Source: Mycobacterium sp. NBC_00419
GTDB taxonomy: Bacteria > Actinomycetota > Actinomycetes > Mycobacteriales > Mycobacteriaceae
NCBI RefSeq assembly: GCF_036023875.1
Contig: NZ_CP107931.1
Location: forward strand, 2,170,001-2,234,000
Length of the DNA: 64,000 nt
Direction of reading: 5' to 3'
Every line of letters begins with the position of its first letter. Position 1 is the first letter of the stretch. Made by a program: the position numbers and the translations under genes. The notes under the pieces were generated by a model. It saw only the letters and a list, made by a program, of their open reading frames with translations. It made no database searches and had not been told where the DNA came from. Shown in pieces: positions 7,540 to 17,033 of the stretch.

Positions 7540-9063
7540 GTGAGCGGTGAGCCGACCGTCACCAGCCTGCTGGTGACGCTGGCCGACGTCGACGATCGCG
7601 GTATCAGCGCCGACGACGGCTCGCACTCGACCTGGCGCGAGCACGTCCAGGACGCCGCCGACCTGGCTGCGGCGCTGAAGGCGCGTCTCGACCCCGACAA
7701 GCCGCCGCACGTCGGCGTGCTGCTGGGCAATACGCCGTTCTTCTCGCGGATGCTGGTCGCCGCCGGACTGAGCGGACTGGTCACCGTCGGACTCAACCCG
7801 ACCCGTCGCGGTGCGGCGCTGCGGCGCGACATCGAACACGCCGACTGTCAGCTGGTTCTCGCCGACGACATGGCCACCGGATACGGCGAGGGCTTCGCCC
7901 CGGAGACCACGACGGTCCTCGACGTCACCTCGGCCGGGTGGGCGGACGAACTCGCATCGTACGGCGGGTCCCCGATCACGTTCACCGACAGCGGTTTCGA
8001 CGATCTGTTCATGCTCATCTTCACCTCCGGGACCAGTGGCGAGCCCAAGGCGGTCCGGTGCACCCACGAGAAGGTCGCCGGACCCGGGGTGATGCTCGCC
8101 GAGCGGTTCGGCTTGGGCGCGACGGATGTGTGCTACCTGTCGATGCCGTTGTTCCACTCCAATGCGGTGATGGCGGGCTGGTCGCCCGCCGTGGCCGCCG
8201 GCGCGTCGATTGCGTTGCGCCGCAGGTTCTCGGCGTCGCAGTTCTTCCCCGATGTCCGCCGCTACAACGCCACCTACGCCAACTACGTCGGCAAACCGAT
8301 GTCCTACATCCTGGCCACCCCGCCCAAGCCCGACGATGCCGATAATCCGCTGCGCATCGTCTACGGCAACGAGGCCGCGCCGCGCGATATCACCAGGTTC
8401 GCCACCCGGTTCGGGGTCACCGTGGTCGACGGGTTCGGCTCCACCGAGGGCGGGGTGAACATCGCGCGTACTCCCGACACTCCGGAAGGCGCGCTCGGCC
8501 CGCTGCCCGAGGGTCTCGGCGTCATCGACGTCGACACCGGCCTGCCCTGCCCACCCGGTGTGGTCGGCGAACTGGTGAACCTCAACGGGGCGGGCAACTT
8601 TCGGGGCTACTACAAGGATCCCGACGCCGAGTCCGAGCGGATGGCAGGCGGCGTCTACCACAGTGGTGACCTCGCGTTCCTGGACGAGGCCGGCTACGTC
8701 CACTTCGCCGGACGGCTCGGCGACTGGATGCGGGTCGACGGGGAGAATTTGGGCACTGCCCCGATCGAGCGGGTGCTGATGCGGTATCCGGACGTCACCG
8801 AGGCGGCGGTCTATGCCATCCCGGACCCGGACGTCGGCGACCGGGTGATGGCGGCCCTGGTGCTGCCGGACACCGCGAGGTTCGACCCGATCAAGTTCCG
8901 GGAGTTCCTCGCCGACCAGCCCGACCTCGGACCTAAGCAATGGCCCCGGTTCGTGCGGGTCGGTATCAGCCTGCCGCGCACCGAGACGTTCAAGATCATC
9001 AAGCGGCGGCTCTCGGCCGAAGCCCTCGACTGCAGCGATCCGGTGTTTGAAATCGCGCGGTGA
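7540..9063 (+). CDS. fadD17: Acyl-CoA synthetase FadD17
   Basis: A 507-residue member of the ANL adenylating family, activating an acyl or steroid carboxylate to its CoA thioester through an acyl-AMP. The P-loop-like AMP motif LIFTSGTSGEPKAV lies near residue 163 and the adenine-site motif DGFGSTEGG near 302. The hinge region is in SGDLAFLDEAGYVHFAGRLGDW, and the C-terminal catalytic lysine region reads TFKIIKR. The GTG start lies 8 bp after fadE27. In M. tuberculosis it is Rv3506 in the same KstR-controlled operon; substrate preference cannot be read from sequence. Confidence 0.92.
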   Translation: MSGEPTVTSLLVTLADVDDRGISADDGSHSTWREHVQDAADLAAALKARLDPDKPPHVGVLLGNTPFFSRMLVAAGLSGLVTVGLNPTRRGAALRRDIEHADCQLVLADDMATGYGEGFAPETTTVLDVTSAGWADELASYGGSPITFTDSGFDDLFMLIFTSGTSGEPKAVRCTHEKVAGPGVMLAERFGLGATDVCYLSMPLFHSNAVMAGWSPAVAAGASIALRRRFSASQFFPDVRRYNATYANYVGKPMSYILATPPKPDDADNPLRIVYGNEAAPRDITRFATRFGVTVVDGFGSTEGGVNIARTPDTPEGALGPLPEGLGVIDVDTGLPCPPGVVGELVNLNGAGNFRGYYKDPDAESERMAGGVYHSGDLAFLDEAGYVHFAGRLGDWMRVDGENLGTAPIERVLMRYPDVTEAAVYAIPDPDVGDRVMAALVLPDTARFDPIKFREFLADQPDLGPKQWPRFVRVGISLPRTETFKIIKRRLSAEALDCSDPVFEIAR

Positions 9064-9079
9064 TGGCTACCGCTTTTCA

Positions 9080-9748
9080 GTGAAACTCCCGAACGTGCTC
9101 TTCGCGGTCGCGGCCGCCGCATCGGCCCTACTCGTCGCGCCCCAAGCCCAGGCCGCCGACTGCCCCGACATCAACGTGGTCTTCGCCCGCGGCACCTGGG
9201 AGCCGCCCGGCGTCGGCAACATCGGCCAGGCCTTCGTCGACGCGGTGACCTCGGACGCTGCCGGGAAATCTGTCAGCGTCTACCCGGTCAACTACCCGGC
9301 GAGCACCGACTTTCAGCGGGCCGTCGACGGAGTGATGGACGCCAGCAACCACATTCGCGCGATGGCACTGGACTGCCCGAAGACGAAGATGGTTCTCGGC
9401 GGCTACTCGCAGGGCGCGGCGGTGATGGGCTTCGTGACGGCCAACGCGGTACCCGACGGGTTCGTCGCGCCGGCGGGGCTGACCGGCCCGATGCCCAACG
9501 ACATCGCCGACCACGTCGCCGCCATCGCCCTGTTCGGGAAACCGTCCACAGGGTTCTTGAACACGATCGGTGCACCGCCGATCGCCATCGGTCCGCTGTA
9601 TGCGGCCAAGACGATCGACATGTGCCTGACCGACGATCCGATCTGCTCGGACGGCGGTGGCAACGGCGCCGCGCACGGCATGTATGCGGCCAACGGCATG
9701 GTCGGTCAGGCCGCCCAGTTCGCGGTCAAACAGGCGGTAGCCGTCTAA
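9080..9748 (+). CDS. Secreted cutinase-family esterase
   Basis: A 222-residue alpha/beta-hydrolase of the cutinase family. A signal peptide (residues 1-26, ending AQA) precedes a mature enzyme with conserved Cys positions (DCPD near the start; CLTDDPIC near the end). The nucleophile is Ser110 in GGYSQG, with the Asp in the TDDPICSD segment and His in GAAHGMY. Mycobacterial cutinase-like proteins hydrolyse esters of lipids or polyesters outside the cell. The GTG start at 9080 gives a clean signal peptide; an upstream frame would overlap fadD17. Its stop overlaps the ilvX stop by 3 bp on the other strand. A link to sterol use, such as hydrolysis of sterol esters, is only a guess. Confidence 0.9.
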   Translation: MKLPNVLFAVAAAASALLVAPQAQAADCPDINVVFARGTWEPPGVGNIGQAFVDAVTSDAAGKSVSVYPVNYPASTDFQRAVDGVMDASNHIRAMALDCPKTKMVLGGYSQGAAVMGFVTANAVPDGFVAPAGLTGPMPNDIADHVAAIALFGKPSTGFLNTIGAPPIAIGPLYAAKTIDMCLTDDPICSDGGGNGAAHGMYAANGMVGQAAQFAVKQAVAV

Positions 9749-11319
9749 CCCGCGATCGAGGGCATGATCGCCTCGATCAGGTGCGGGCCCGGTTCCCCGA
9801 AGGCCCACTCCAGCGCCTCGGCGAGTTCCTCGGCGGTGCTCACCCGCCGCGCCGGCACGCCCATCCCCGCGGCGATCTGCACGAAATCCAATGTGGGACG
9901 GGTCAAGTCCAGAAGTGACTCGGCCTTCGGTCCCGGACCGTCGGCCGCCGATCCGGTCTGGGCGCCGACACGCTGCAATTCGATGCGCAAGATGTCGTAG
10001 GCCCGGTTGGCGTAGACGACGGTGGTGATGTCGAGATGCTCGCGGGCCTGGGTCCACAGCGCGGAGATGGTGTACATCGCCGAGCCGTCGGACTCCAGGC
10101 ACAGCACCGGCCGCTCGGGTGCGGCCAGAGCCGCACCGATCGACACCGGCAGCGCGTATCCGATCGCCCCACCGGTCAGGGTGAGCCAGTCGTGCGCCGG
10201 GGCTCCGGAAGTCGCCTGGGGCAGAAGGAATCCCGACGTGTTCGACTCATCGACCACGATCGCCTGTTCGGGCAGCAGTGCGCCGATCACGTCGGCCGAC
10301 GTCTGGACCGTCAACGGACCGGTGGGCAGCGCCGGACGCGACAGGGGTGCCGTCGCGGCGATCTCGTTGCTGGCCAGCCGGTCGGCCAATTCACTCAGCG
10401 CCCCAACCGCTCCCACCGGCCCGGACAGGGTGTGCACCGCAGCGCCCTCGGGCACCAGGTCGCTGGGTTTGTCCGGATAGGCGAAGAACGACACCGGGTG
10501 CGGCGCGCCGGCGAGGATGATGTGGCGGGCGCCCTCGAGTTGTGCCGTGGCCGCTTCGGCGAAGTAGGCCAGCCGCTCGACCGCGGGTAGCCCGGCGCCA
10601 CGTTCGAGGCGCGTCGGGAACGTCTCGCAGATGACCCGGGTGCCGCACGCTTGTGCAAGCCGGACCGCGGCGGCCAGGCCGGGCGCACGGGTCGCGTCCC
10701 CACCGATCAGGAGCACCGTCGGCTCACCGGAGGCCAACACCGCCGCAACCTCGTCGAGGCCGGCCGAACCCGGGGACTGCTGCGTCACAGCGGGTTTCGC
10801 CAGTTCCGCACCGTCACCCCAGGAGACGTCGGCCGGCAGGATCAGCGTCGAGATGTGGCGGTGGGCGCGCGCCGAGGCGATAGCCTCGGTGGCGTCGGCG
10901 GCCACGTCGGCGACCGCGCCGGTGCGCCGCAGCCAGCCCGATACCGTTCCGGCAACCGAATCGATGTCGGACTCCAGCGGAGCGTCGTACTTCTTGTGGT
11001 AGGTGGCGTGATCACCGATGACCACCAGCATCGGCACGACCGCGCGCCGCGCGTTGTGCAGGTTGGCCAGCCCGTTGCCCAATCCCGGTCCCAGGTGCAG
11101 CAGGACCGCGGCCGGGTCGCCGGAGATGCGGGCATACCCGTCGGCGGCGCCGGTGGCGACACCCTCGAACAGGGTGAGCACACCACGCATCTGCGGCACC
11201 GTGTCCAGTGCCGCCACGAAGTGCATCTCCGAAGTACCCGGGTTGGCGAAACAGATCCGCACACCGTCGGAGACCAGTGTGGTGATCAGTGCCTGCGCGC
11301 CGTTCATGCCGATCGTCAT
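9745..11319 (-). CDS. ilvX: Thiamine-diphosphate enzyme, acetolactate-synthase-like
   Basis: A 524-residue protein of the ThDP-dependent decarboxylase/synthase family, annotated IlvX (Rv3509c) in M. tuberculosis. The N-terminal PYR domain has FANPGTSEMHFVAAL and the conserved Glu in LFEGVATGAADGYAR; the C-terminal PP domain has TGGAIGYALP and the metal motif ESDGSAMYT. The real acetolactate synthase (IlvB) acts elsewhere, so the substrate here is unknown; position suggests a link to sterol breakdown. Translation may start at 11319 or at the ATG at 11307, which gives the MNGAQALI start typical of orthologues. It is downstream of fadD19 and the flavoprotein on one strand. Confidence 0.87.
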   Translation of the reverse strand: MTIGMNGAQALITTLVSDGVRICFANPGTSEMHFVAALDTVPQMRGVLTLFEGVATGAADGYARISGDPAAVLLHLGPGLGNGLANLHNARRAVVPMLVVIGDHATYHKKYDAPLESDIDSVAGTVSGWLRRTGAVADVAADATEAIASARAHRHISTLILPADVSWGDGAELAKPAVTQQSPGSAGLDEVAAVLASGEPTVLLIGGDATRAPGLAAAVRLAQACGTRVICETFPTRLERGAGLPAVERLAYFAEAATAQLEGARHIILAGAPHPVSFFAYPDKPSDLVPEGAAVHTLSGPVGAVGALSELADRLASNEIAATAPLSRPALPTGPLTVQTSADVIGALLPEQAIVVDESNTSGFLLPQATSGAPAHDWLTLTGGAIGYALPVSIGAALAAPERPVLCLESDGSAMYTISALWTQAREHLDITTVVYANRAYDILRIELQRVGAQTGSAADGPGPKAESLLDLTRPTLDFVQIAAGMGVPARRVSTAEELAEALEWAFGEPGPHLIEAIMPSIAG

Positions 11320-11347
11320 CGCGTACGACTGTAGACGCGGCTCGTGC

Positions 11348-12469
11348 TCAGCTGTCGCGAATGTCGTCCAGTGCGCGGGTCGCCGCTTCGAAGCCGGCTA
11401 CCAACTCGGCGACGATGTCGGCCACCGGCCGGATCTCGTTCATCTGGCCCACGATCTGCCCGACCGGCATGGCGACGGCGGTGGGGTCCGCCGAGATGTT
11501 CATCCGCTGATGCGCCTCGGCGACGAGAACGTTCTGCAGCGGCATCGGCAGCGGATCCGGTGCACCCTCGGTATCCCACGCCTCGGTCCAGCGGCTCTTG
11601 AGCAGCCGAGCCGGCTTGCCCGAGTAGATCCGCCGGCGCACGGTGTCACTCGACGTCGCCGCGAGCAGACCTTTCTGGATGACCGACGGCCCGCCGTCCT
11701 GGCGCACCCCGAGGTCGTATTCGGCGGCGGTGAGCCATGCCGATCCCATCCACACGCCCGCGGCACCGAGTGCCAGCGCGGCGGCCATCTGCCGCCCGGT
11801 TCCGATGCCACCGGCCGCCAGGACCGAGGCGGTGTCACCGACAGCGTCGACGATCTCCGGCCACAGCACCACCGAGCCGATCTCCCCGGTGTGCCCGCCT
11901 GCTTCGTGACCCTGCGCGATGACGATGTCGACGCCGTTGTCCACATGCCGCCGAGCGTGCTTGGCCGAACCGGCCAGCGCAGCCACCGCGACACCGGCCG
12001 CATGCGACTGGTCGATGACGTCCTTGGGCGGCGAGCCCAACGCGTTGGCGATCAGCTTGATGGGGTGCTTGAGGGCGACGTCGACGTGCGAGCGGGCCAC
12101 CGAATGCAGCCACCCCAGCGTGCCCTCGTTGCGGGCGAGGTCGGCGGGCAGTGGCGGCACACCGAGGTCGGCAAGGGTCTTGTCGACGAATTCGCGGTGC
12201 GCCTGCGGGATGAGCTTGTCGATGTCGACGGCCGTGCCCTCGGTGGGGATCTTGGCCGGCATCACGATGTCCACGCCGTAGGGCTTGCCAAGAGTGTTCT
12301 CGTCCATCCACTGCAGGGTGGCCTCGAGCTCATCGGGGTGGTTGAACCGGACGCAGCCGAGCACGCCCATGCCACCGGCCCGGGTGACCGCCGCGGCGAC
12401 CTTCTCCGAGGGGGTGAAGGCGAAGATCGGGTAGTCGATGCCGAACCGGTCGCACAGCTCGGTACGCAT
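11348..12469 (-). CDS. Nitronate monooxygenase/2-nitropropane-dioxygenase-like FMN protein
   Basis: A 373-residue TIM-barrel flavoprotein of the NAD(P)H-dependent oxidoreductase/nitronate monooxygenase superfamily. Visible marks are PIFAFTPSEKVAAAVTRAGGMGVL at the N-terminus (shown here as its key parts PIFAF and GGMGVLG), the conserved IVIAQGHEAGGHTG loop and the FMN-phosphate segment VLAAGGIGTGRQMAAAL. The start codon overlaps the fadD19 stop (TGATG), so translation is coupled. In sterol degraders relatives such as IpdC act on steroid ring remnants, but this one belongs to a different branch by eye, so its substrate is open. Confidence 0.85.
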   Translation of the reverse strand: MRTELCDRFGIDYPIFAFTPSEKVAAAVTRAGGMGVLGCVRFNHPDELEATLQWMDENTLGKPYGVDIVMPAKIPTEGTAVDIDKLIPQAHREFVDKTLADLGVPPLPADLARNEGTLGWLHSVARSHVDVALKHPIKLIANALGSPPKDVIDQSHAAGVAVAALAGSAKHARRHVDNGVDIVIAQGHEAGGHTGEIGSVVLWPEIVDAVGDTASVLAAGGIGTGRQMAAALALGAAGVWMGSAWLTAAEYDLGVRQDGGPSVIQKGLLAATSSDTVRRRIYSGKPARLLKSRWTEAWDTEGAPDPLPMPLQNVLVAEAHQRMNISADPTAVAMPVGQIVGQMNEIRPVADIVAELVAGFEAATRALDDIRDS

Positions 12470-14112
12470 CAGCTGGTGGCCCCCGCATGCTTGGCGTGCA
12501 CATCGTCAGCCGGACGCAGCTCGGTCTGCTCCTTGGCCCATTTGTAATCGGGCTTGCCTGCCGGAGAACGCTTCACCTGATCGACGAGCCACAGGCTGCG
12601 CGGCACCTTGTAACCGGCGATCTCCTTGCGCACGAACGCATCCAGATCCGACAGGGTCGGCCGGGAACCCTCGCGGGGCGCGACCACCGCGGCGACGTGA
12701 TTTCCGAACCGGGCATCGGGCACGCCGACCACCAGTGCGTCGAACACGTCCGGGTGGCCCTTGAGTGCGGCCTCGACCTCTTCGGGGTAGACCTTCTCGC
12801 CGCCGGTATTGATCGACACCGAGCCGCGGCCCAGCATCGTCACCGTGCCGTCTTCCTCGACGGTGGCGTAGTCGCCCGGGATCGCGTAGCGCACGCCGTT
12901 GATGGTGCGGAACGTCTCGGCGGTCTTCTTCTCGTCCTTGTAGTAACCGAGCGGGATGTGGCCGCTCTTGGCGATGATGCCGCGCACGCCCGATCCCGGC
13001 TTGACCTCGTTGCCCTCCTCGTCGAGCACCTTCACGTTCTTGTCGATGGTCACCCGCGGGCCGCTGGCATGGGACTCGCCCTTTGCCACCACGCTGCTGC
13101 CGCCGAAGCCGGTCTCCGAGGAGCCGATCGAGTCGGTGATGATGCGGTTGGGCAGCAGCTCGAGGAACTTCTCCTTGAGGCTCGGCGAGAACAGCGCGGC
13201 CGTGCTGGCCAGCAGGAACAGCGACGACAGGTCACGGTCGCCCACACTGGTCTCCAGTGCGTCCAGCAGCGGCCGGCCCATCGCGTCGCCGGTGAAGAAC
13301 AACAGGTTCGCCTTGTGCTTCTCGATGATGTTCCAGACTTCTTCGGCGTCGAACTCCGGAGCCAGGATGGTCGTCGAGCCGGTGAACAACGCGCCCCAGG
13401 TCGCCGACTGGGTGGCGCCGTGGATCATCGGCGGGATCGGGAAGCGGATCAGTGGCGGACCGGCGGCGGCCTGCTTGGACAGGTCGAACTCGTCCTTGAT
13501 GTACTCGCCGGTGGCAAAGTCGGTGCCGCCCAGCAACACTCGATAGATATCCTCGTGGCGCCACATCACGCCCTTGGGGAAGCCGGTGGTGCCGCCGGTG
13601 TAGAGCAGGTAGACGTCGTCGGCGCTGCGCTCGGGGAAGTCCCGCTCGGGCGAGCCCTGCGCGATGGCCTCGGAGAACTCCACGCCGCCGTAGCGGGTGA
13701 AGTCCTTATCCGTCCCATCCTCGACTACTAGAACCGTCTTGACGTTGGGGGTCTCGGGCAGCACGTTGGCCACCCGGTCGGCGTACTGGCGCTCATGCAC
13801 CAGGGCAACCATGTCGGAGTTCTCGAACATGTACTTCAACTCCGCCTCGACGTAGCGGAAGTTGATGTTCACCATGACCGCACCGGCCTTGATGATGCCC
13901 AGCATCGCGATGACGATCTCGATGCGGTTGCGGCAGTACAGCCCGACCTTGTCGTCCTTCTTCACACCATGGTCGATGAGGTAGTGGGCGAAACGATTCG
14001 CCTTCTCCTCCAACTCGGCGTACGTGATCTGCTCGTCGCCACAGATGAGGGCGACGCGGTCAGGTACGGCGTCAATGGCATGCTCGGCTAGATCAGCTAT
14101 GTTCAGGGCCAC
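12469..14112 (-). CDS. fadD19: Sterol side-chain acyl-CoA ligase FadD19
   Basis: A 547-residue ANL-family ligase that attaches CoA to the C26/C24 carboxyl of sterol side chains; orthologues are needed for sterol, including C24-branched, side-chain breakdown. Motifs: [16 protein letters not shown] near residue 170, [11 protein letters not shown] near 330, [14 protein letters not shown] near 435 and the catalytic Lys region [12 protein letters not shown] near the end. The GTG start at 14112 lies 10 bp from a KstR box. It heads the leftward operon fadD19-flavoprotein-ilvX. Confidence 0.95.
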   Translation of the reverse strand: MALNIADLAEHAIDAVPDRVALICGDEQITYAELEEKANRFAHYLIDHGVKKDDKVGLYCRNRIEIVIAMLGIIKAGAVMVNINFRYVEAELKYMFENSDMVALVHERQYADRVANVLPETPNVKTVLVVEDGTDKDFTRYGGVEFSEAIAQGSPERDFPERSADDVYLLYTGGTTGFPKGVMWRHEDIYRVLLGGTDFATGEYIKDEFDLSKQAAAGPPLIRFPIPPMIHGATQSATWGALFTGSTTILAPEFDAEEVWNIIEKHKANLLFFTGDAMGRPLLDALETSVGDRDLSSLFLLASTAALFSPSLKEKFLELLPNRIITDSIGSSETGFGGSSVVAKGESHASGPRVTIDKNVKVLDEEGNEVKPGSGVRGIIAKSGHIPLGYYKDEKKTAETFRTINGVRYAIPGDYATVEEDGTVTMLGRGSVSINTGGEKVYPEEVEAALKGHPDVFDALVVGVPDARFGNHVAAVVAPREGSRPTLSDLDAFVRKEIAGYKVPRSLWLVDQVKRSPAGKPDYKWAKEQTELRPADDVHAKHAGATS

Positions 14113-14122
14113 AGACCCAAAT

Positions 14123-14136
14123 TAGAACCTGTTACA
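14123..14136. promoter_or_regulatory. KstR box between fadD19 and echA19
   Basis: TAGAACCTGTTACA matches the KstR consensus. It sits 10 bp before the fadD19 GTG on one side and 44 bp before the echA19 GTG on the other, so it should repress both. Confidence 0.9.
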
Positions 14137-14180
14137 TTTCCACACAAGTCTGTGGTCTCGACGAAGAAAGGCAGGCATCT

Positions 14181-14981
14181 GTGAGCGAGCCCGCGAAAGG
14201 CCCCGACGCCCTCATTGAGCAGCGCGGACACACCCTGATCGTCACGCTCAACCGGCCCGAGGCGCGAAACGCGCTTTCCACCGAGATGCTCTCGATCATG
14301 GTCGAGGCGTGGGACCGCGTCGACAACGATCCCGACATCCGGGTGTGCATCCTGACCGGTGCCGGTGGCTACTTCTGCGCCGGGATGGACCTCAAGGCCG
14401 CGACCAAGGCACCGCCGGGAGACTCGTTCAAGAGTGGCGGCTACGACCCGACCCGAATCGACGGTCTACTCAAGGGCCGGCGGCTCACCAAGCCGCTGAT
14501 CGCCGCCGTGGAGGGCCCGGCGATCGCGGGCGGCACTGAGATCCTGCAGGGCACCGATATCCGGGTGGCCGGCGAGAGCGCGAAATTCGGTATTTCCGAA
14601 GCGAAGTGGAGCCTCTACCCGATGGGCGGCTCCGCGGTGCGGCTGGTTCGCCAGATTCCTTACACCATCGCCTGCGACCTGCTGCTGACCGGACGCCACA
14701 TCACCGCGGCCGAGGCCTTGGAGTACGGGCTGATCGGATACGTCGTACCGGACGGCACCGCGCTGGAGAAAGCTCTCGAGATCGCCGAGGTGATCTCCAA
14801 CAACGGGCCGCTGGCGGTGCAGGCCATCCTGCGTTCGATCCACGAGACCGAGGGCCTGCACGAGAACGATGCGTTCAAGATCGACACCAAGATCGGTATC
14901 GAGGTGTTCTTGAGCGAGGACGCCAAGGAAGGGCCGCTGGCCTTCAAGGAGAAGCGCGCACCGCAGTTCAAGATGCGCTGA
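14181..14981 (+). CDS. echA19: Enoyl-CoA hydratase EchA19
   Basis: A 266-residue crotonase-fold hydratase. The two oxyanion-hole loops are visible: [13 protein letters not shown] near residue 58 and [10 protein letters not shown] near residue 112, followed by an acidic residue in the SEAKWSL segment in the catalytic region. Orthologues hydrate steroid enoyl-CoA intermediates in side-chain degradation. The GTG at 14181 has AAAGGCAGG upstream. Its 3' end faces cyp142 with an 18-bp gap. Confidence 0.93.
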   Translation: MSEPAKGPDALIEQRGHTLIVTLNRPEARNALSTEMLSIMVEAWDRVDNDPDIRVCILTGAGGYFCAGMDLKAATKAPPGDSFKSGGYDPTRIDGLLKGRRLTKPLIAAVEGPAIAGGTEILQGTDIRVAGESAKFGISEAKWSLYPMGGSAVRLVRQIPYTIACDLLLTGRHITAAEALEYGLIGYVVPDGTALEKALEIAEVISNNGPLAVQAILRSIHETEGLHENDAFKIDTKIGIEVFLSEDAKEGPLAFKEKRAPQFKMR

Positions 14982-14999
14982 CTCACCGCCGAGCGGCGT

Positions 15000-16211
15000 C
15001 TAGTCCAGTACCCGCTTGGTCGGGGTGAACACCACCGGCATGGCCTCCGGGCCGCTGACGAAGTTCGCCGGCCGCAACGGCACCGTCACACCATCGGCCA
15101 GCCGCAGATCGGGCAGCCGCGTCAGCAGCTTGCGCAGCATGGTGCTCAGCTCCAGGCGGGCCAGCTGATTGCCGAGGCAGAAGTGGGTTCCGAAGCCGAA
15201 TGCCAAGTGGCTGTTCGGGTTACGGTCGATCCGGAAGCTCTCCGGGTCGCCGAACACCGCCTCGTCGAAGTTGGCCGACTCGAACATCAGCAGCATCTTC
15301 TCGCCCTGGCGCAGCTCGGTGCCGTGGAACTCGACGTCACGCATCGCAGTCCTGGCCATGTTCTTCACCGGCGAGGTCCAGCGCAGCATCTCCTCGATCG
15401 CCCCGGCCACCTTGGCGTCATCGGCGATCAGCTGCTCCCACTGATCCTCATGGCGCAGAAGCTGTTCCGTCCCGCCCGACAGGGTGTGCCGAGTGGTCTC
15501 GTCACCGCCGATGAGGATCAGCAGCGTCTCCATGATGATTTCCTGGTCGTCCATCCGCTGGCCCTCGACCTCGGAGTTGACCAGGATCGAGAACAGGTCG
15601 TCGGTGGGCTCGGTGCGCCGCTTGGCGATCGTCTCGATGGCGTAGGCGGAGTATCCGGCGAACGCGTCCATCACCGCCTGCAGGGTCTCTTCGTCGGCGG
15701 CCGAGTTCAACCCGCACACCAGGTCGTCGGACCACTTCAGCAGAGTCGCGCGTTCGGCCGGAAGCACTCCGAGCATGTCGCCGATGACGGCCATCGGCAG
15801 CGGCGCGGCGATGTCGCGGACGAAATCGCACTCACCCTGCTCGCACACCGCATCGATCAGCGAGTCGCACAGAACATCGATGCCGGCCAGCTTGTCCATC
15901 ACCCGCTTGCGGGTGAAGCCCGCGTTGACAAGCTTGCGGCGCAACAGATGTGACGGGTCATCCATGTCGATCATGTACGGCATACCGGGCTGGTCCGGTC
16001 GGATCCCGCCGGTGTTGGAGAACGTCTCCGGGTCGCGCTCCGCGTCGATGACGGCCTGATACGTTGCCGCAGCAGCCAACCCGTTGCGGTCGCGGAACAC
16101 CGGCTCGTTCGCCCGCATCCAGCTGTACACCTCGTGGGCGTTACGGTCGGAGTAGAAGTTGCCGTTGGTGAGATCAACGTCCGGCTTGGTGCCGGCCAAA
16201 GTGCCCGTCAT
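15000..16211 (-). CDS. cyp142: Cytochrome P450 CYP142, cholesterol/cholestenone C26-hydroxylase
   Basis: A 403-residue soluble P450. The oxygen-activation helix reads LIGGDETTR, the ExxR helix is in EEMLRW with the downstream Arg pair, and the heme ligand is Cys345 in FGFGTHFCLG. CYP142 enzymes oxidise the terminal carbon of the sterol side chain and back up CYP125, which is also in this window. The ATG has GGAAGG upstream. No KstR box was found in the 44-bp gap to the divergent neighbour. Confidence 0.94.
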   Translation of the reverse strand: MTGTLAGTKPDVDLTNGNFYSDRNAHEVYSWMRANEPVFRDRNGLAAAATYQAVIDAERDPETFSNTGGIRPDQPGMPYMIDMDDPSHLLRRKLVNAGFTRKRVMDKLAGIDVLCDSLIDAVCEQGECDFVRDIAAPLPMAVIGDMLGVLPAERATLLKWSDDLVCGLNSAADEETLQAVMDAFAGYSAYAIETIAKRRTEPTDDLFSILVNSEVEGQRMDDQEIIMETLLILIGGDETTRHTLSGGTEQLLRHEDQWEQLIADDAKVAGAIEEMLRWTSPVKNMARTAMRDVEFHGTELRQGEKMLLMFESANFDEAVFGDPESFRIDRNPNSHLAFGFGTHFCLGNQLARLELSTMLRKLLTRLPDLRLADGVTVPLRPANFVSGPEAMPVVFTPTKRVLD

Positions 16212-16255
16212 TTCTTACCTTCCACATTTCCGTTACTGCGGATTACAGTGACCGC

Positions 16256-16975
16256 ATGTCTGATTCGCAGCACACCATCGCCGGCACGGTTCTGACCATG
16301 CCCGTACGTATTCGCAAAGCCGACGTCCACAATGCGATGTTCTCGGTGCCTGCCGAGGCCGCCCAGAAGCTCATTGACTACAGCGGGCTTCAGGTCTGCC
16401 AGTTCCGTCCCGGCCGCGCCATGGTCAACTTGATGCTCGCCCGCTACATCGACGGCGACCTGGGCAAGTACCACGAGTTCGGCACGAGCGTGATGGTCAA
16501 CCCACCCGGCTCGAACGCTCATGGCCTCAAGGCGCTCGGCGACGCCGCGGCGTTCATCCACCACCTGCCGGTCGACCAGTCCTTCACTTTGGAAGCAGGC
16601 CGGACGATTTGGGGCTATCCGAAGATCATGGCCGAGTTCAAGGTGCGCGACGCCAACCCGTTCTCCTTCGAGGTCAGCGAAGGCGGATCGCTGATCGCCG
16701 CAATGGAGTTCAGCCGCGGACTGCCGATCCCGTCGTTCCGCCAGCGCGCCCAGGCGTTGACGTCCTACACCTCCAGCAACGGCACGCTGCGTGAAGTGCA
16801 CTCGGAGATGACCAACTCCGGGCTGCGGATGCGCCCGGCCGGAGTCCGTCTCACGCTCGGCGACCACCCCTACGCCAAGGAGCTGGCGTCGCTGGACCTG
16901 CCCAAGCGGGCGATGATGGCCACGTCGGTGGCCAACGTCGCGATGGTCTTCGGCGACGCAACCATCCTCAGCTGA
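16256..16975 (+). CDS. Acetoacetate-decarboxylase-fold protein (Rv3519-like)
   Basis: A 239-residue protein of the acetoacetate decarboxylase superfamily. The hallmark TIWGYPKIMAEF near residue 118 carries the lysine that forms the Schiff base in true decarboxylases. Family members with steroid or polyketide neighbours can act as decarboxylases, hydratases or aldolases, so a retro-aldol or decarboxylation step in sterol breakdown is possible but unproven. It is divergent from cyp142 (44-bp gap) and convergent with the LLM flavoprotein gene. The start ATG has only a weak ribosome site. Confidence 0.82.
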   Translation: MSDSQHTIAGTVLTMPVRIRKADVHNAMFSVPAEAAQKLIDYSGLQVCQFRPGRAMVNLMLARYIDGDLGKYHEFGTSVMVNPPGSNAHGLKALGDAAAFIHHLPVDQSFTLEAGRTIWGYPKIMAEFKVRDANPFSFEVSEGGSLIAAMEFSRGLPIPSFRQRAQALTSYTSSNGTLREVHSEMTNSGLRMRPAGVRLTLGDHPYAKELASLDLPKRAMMATSVANVAMVFGDATILS

Positions 16976-17033
16976 GCCGCCGGTCGTCATCCGGACAATC
17001 TAGGGCGCGGGGTATACACCTTGCAAGAAGTGT

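Noticed and set aside
7435..8940. A 501-codon open frame antisense to fadE27/fadD17, and similar long antisense frames elsewhere (for example 5142-6350, 37864-39243)
   Set aside because: GC-rich codon structure creates long open shadows. Their translations are Arg/His/Asp-rich without family motifs, and the sense genes are certain.
9745..11319. ilvX as the branched-chain amino acid acetolactate synthase
   Set aside because: Gene context, lack of a regulatory subunit gene and shorter length argue against it; the substrate is left open.
16212..16255. KstR box between cyp142 and the Rv3519-like gene
   Set aside because: No TNNAACNNGTTNNA match in the 44-bp gap.
16976..17033. ACACCTTGCAAGAAGTGT as a terminator between the Rv3519-like and LLM genes
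   Set aside because: The arms are short and imperfect and there is no T-tract; too weak to list.
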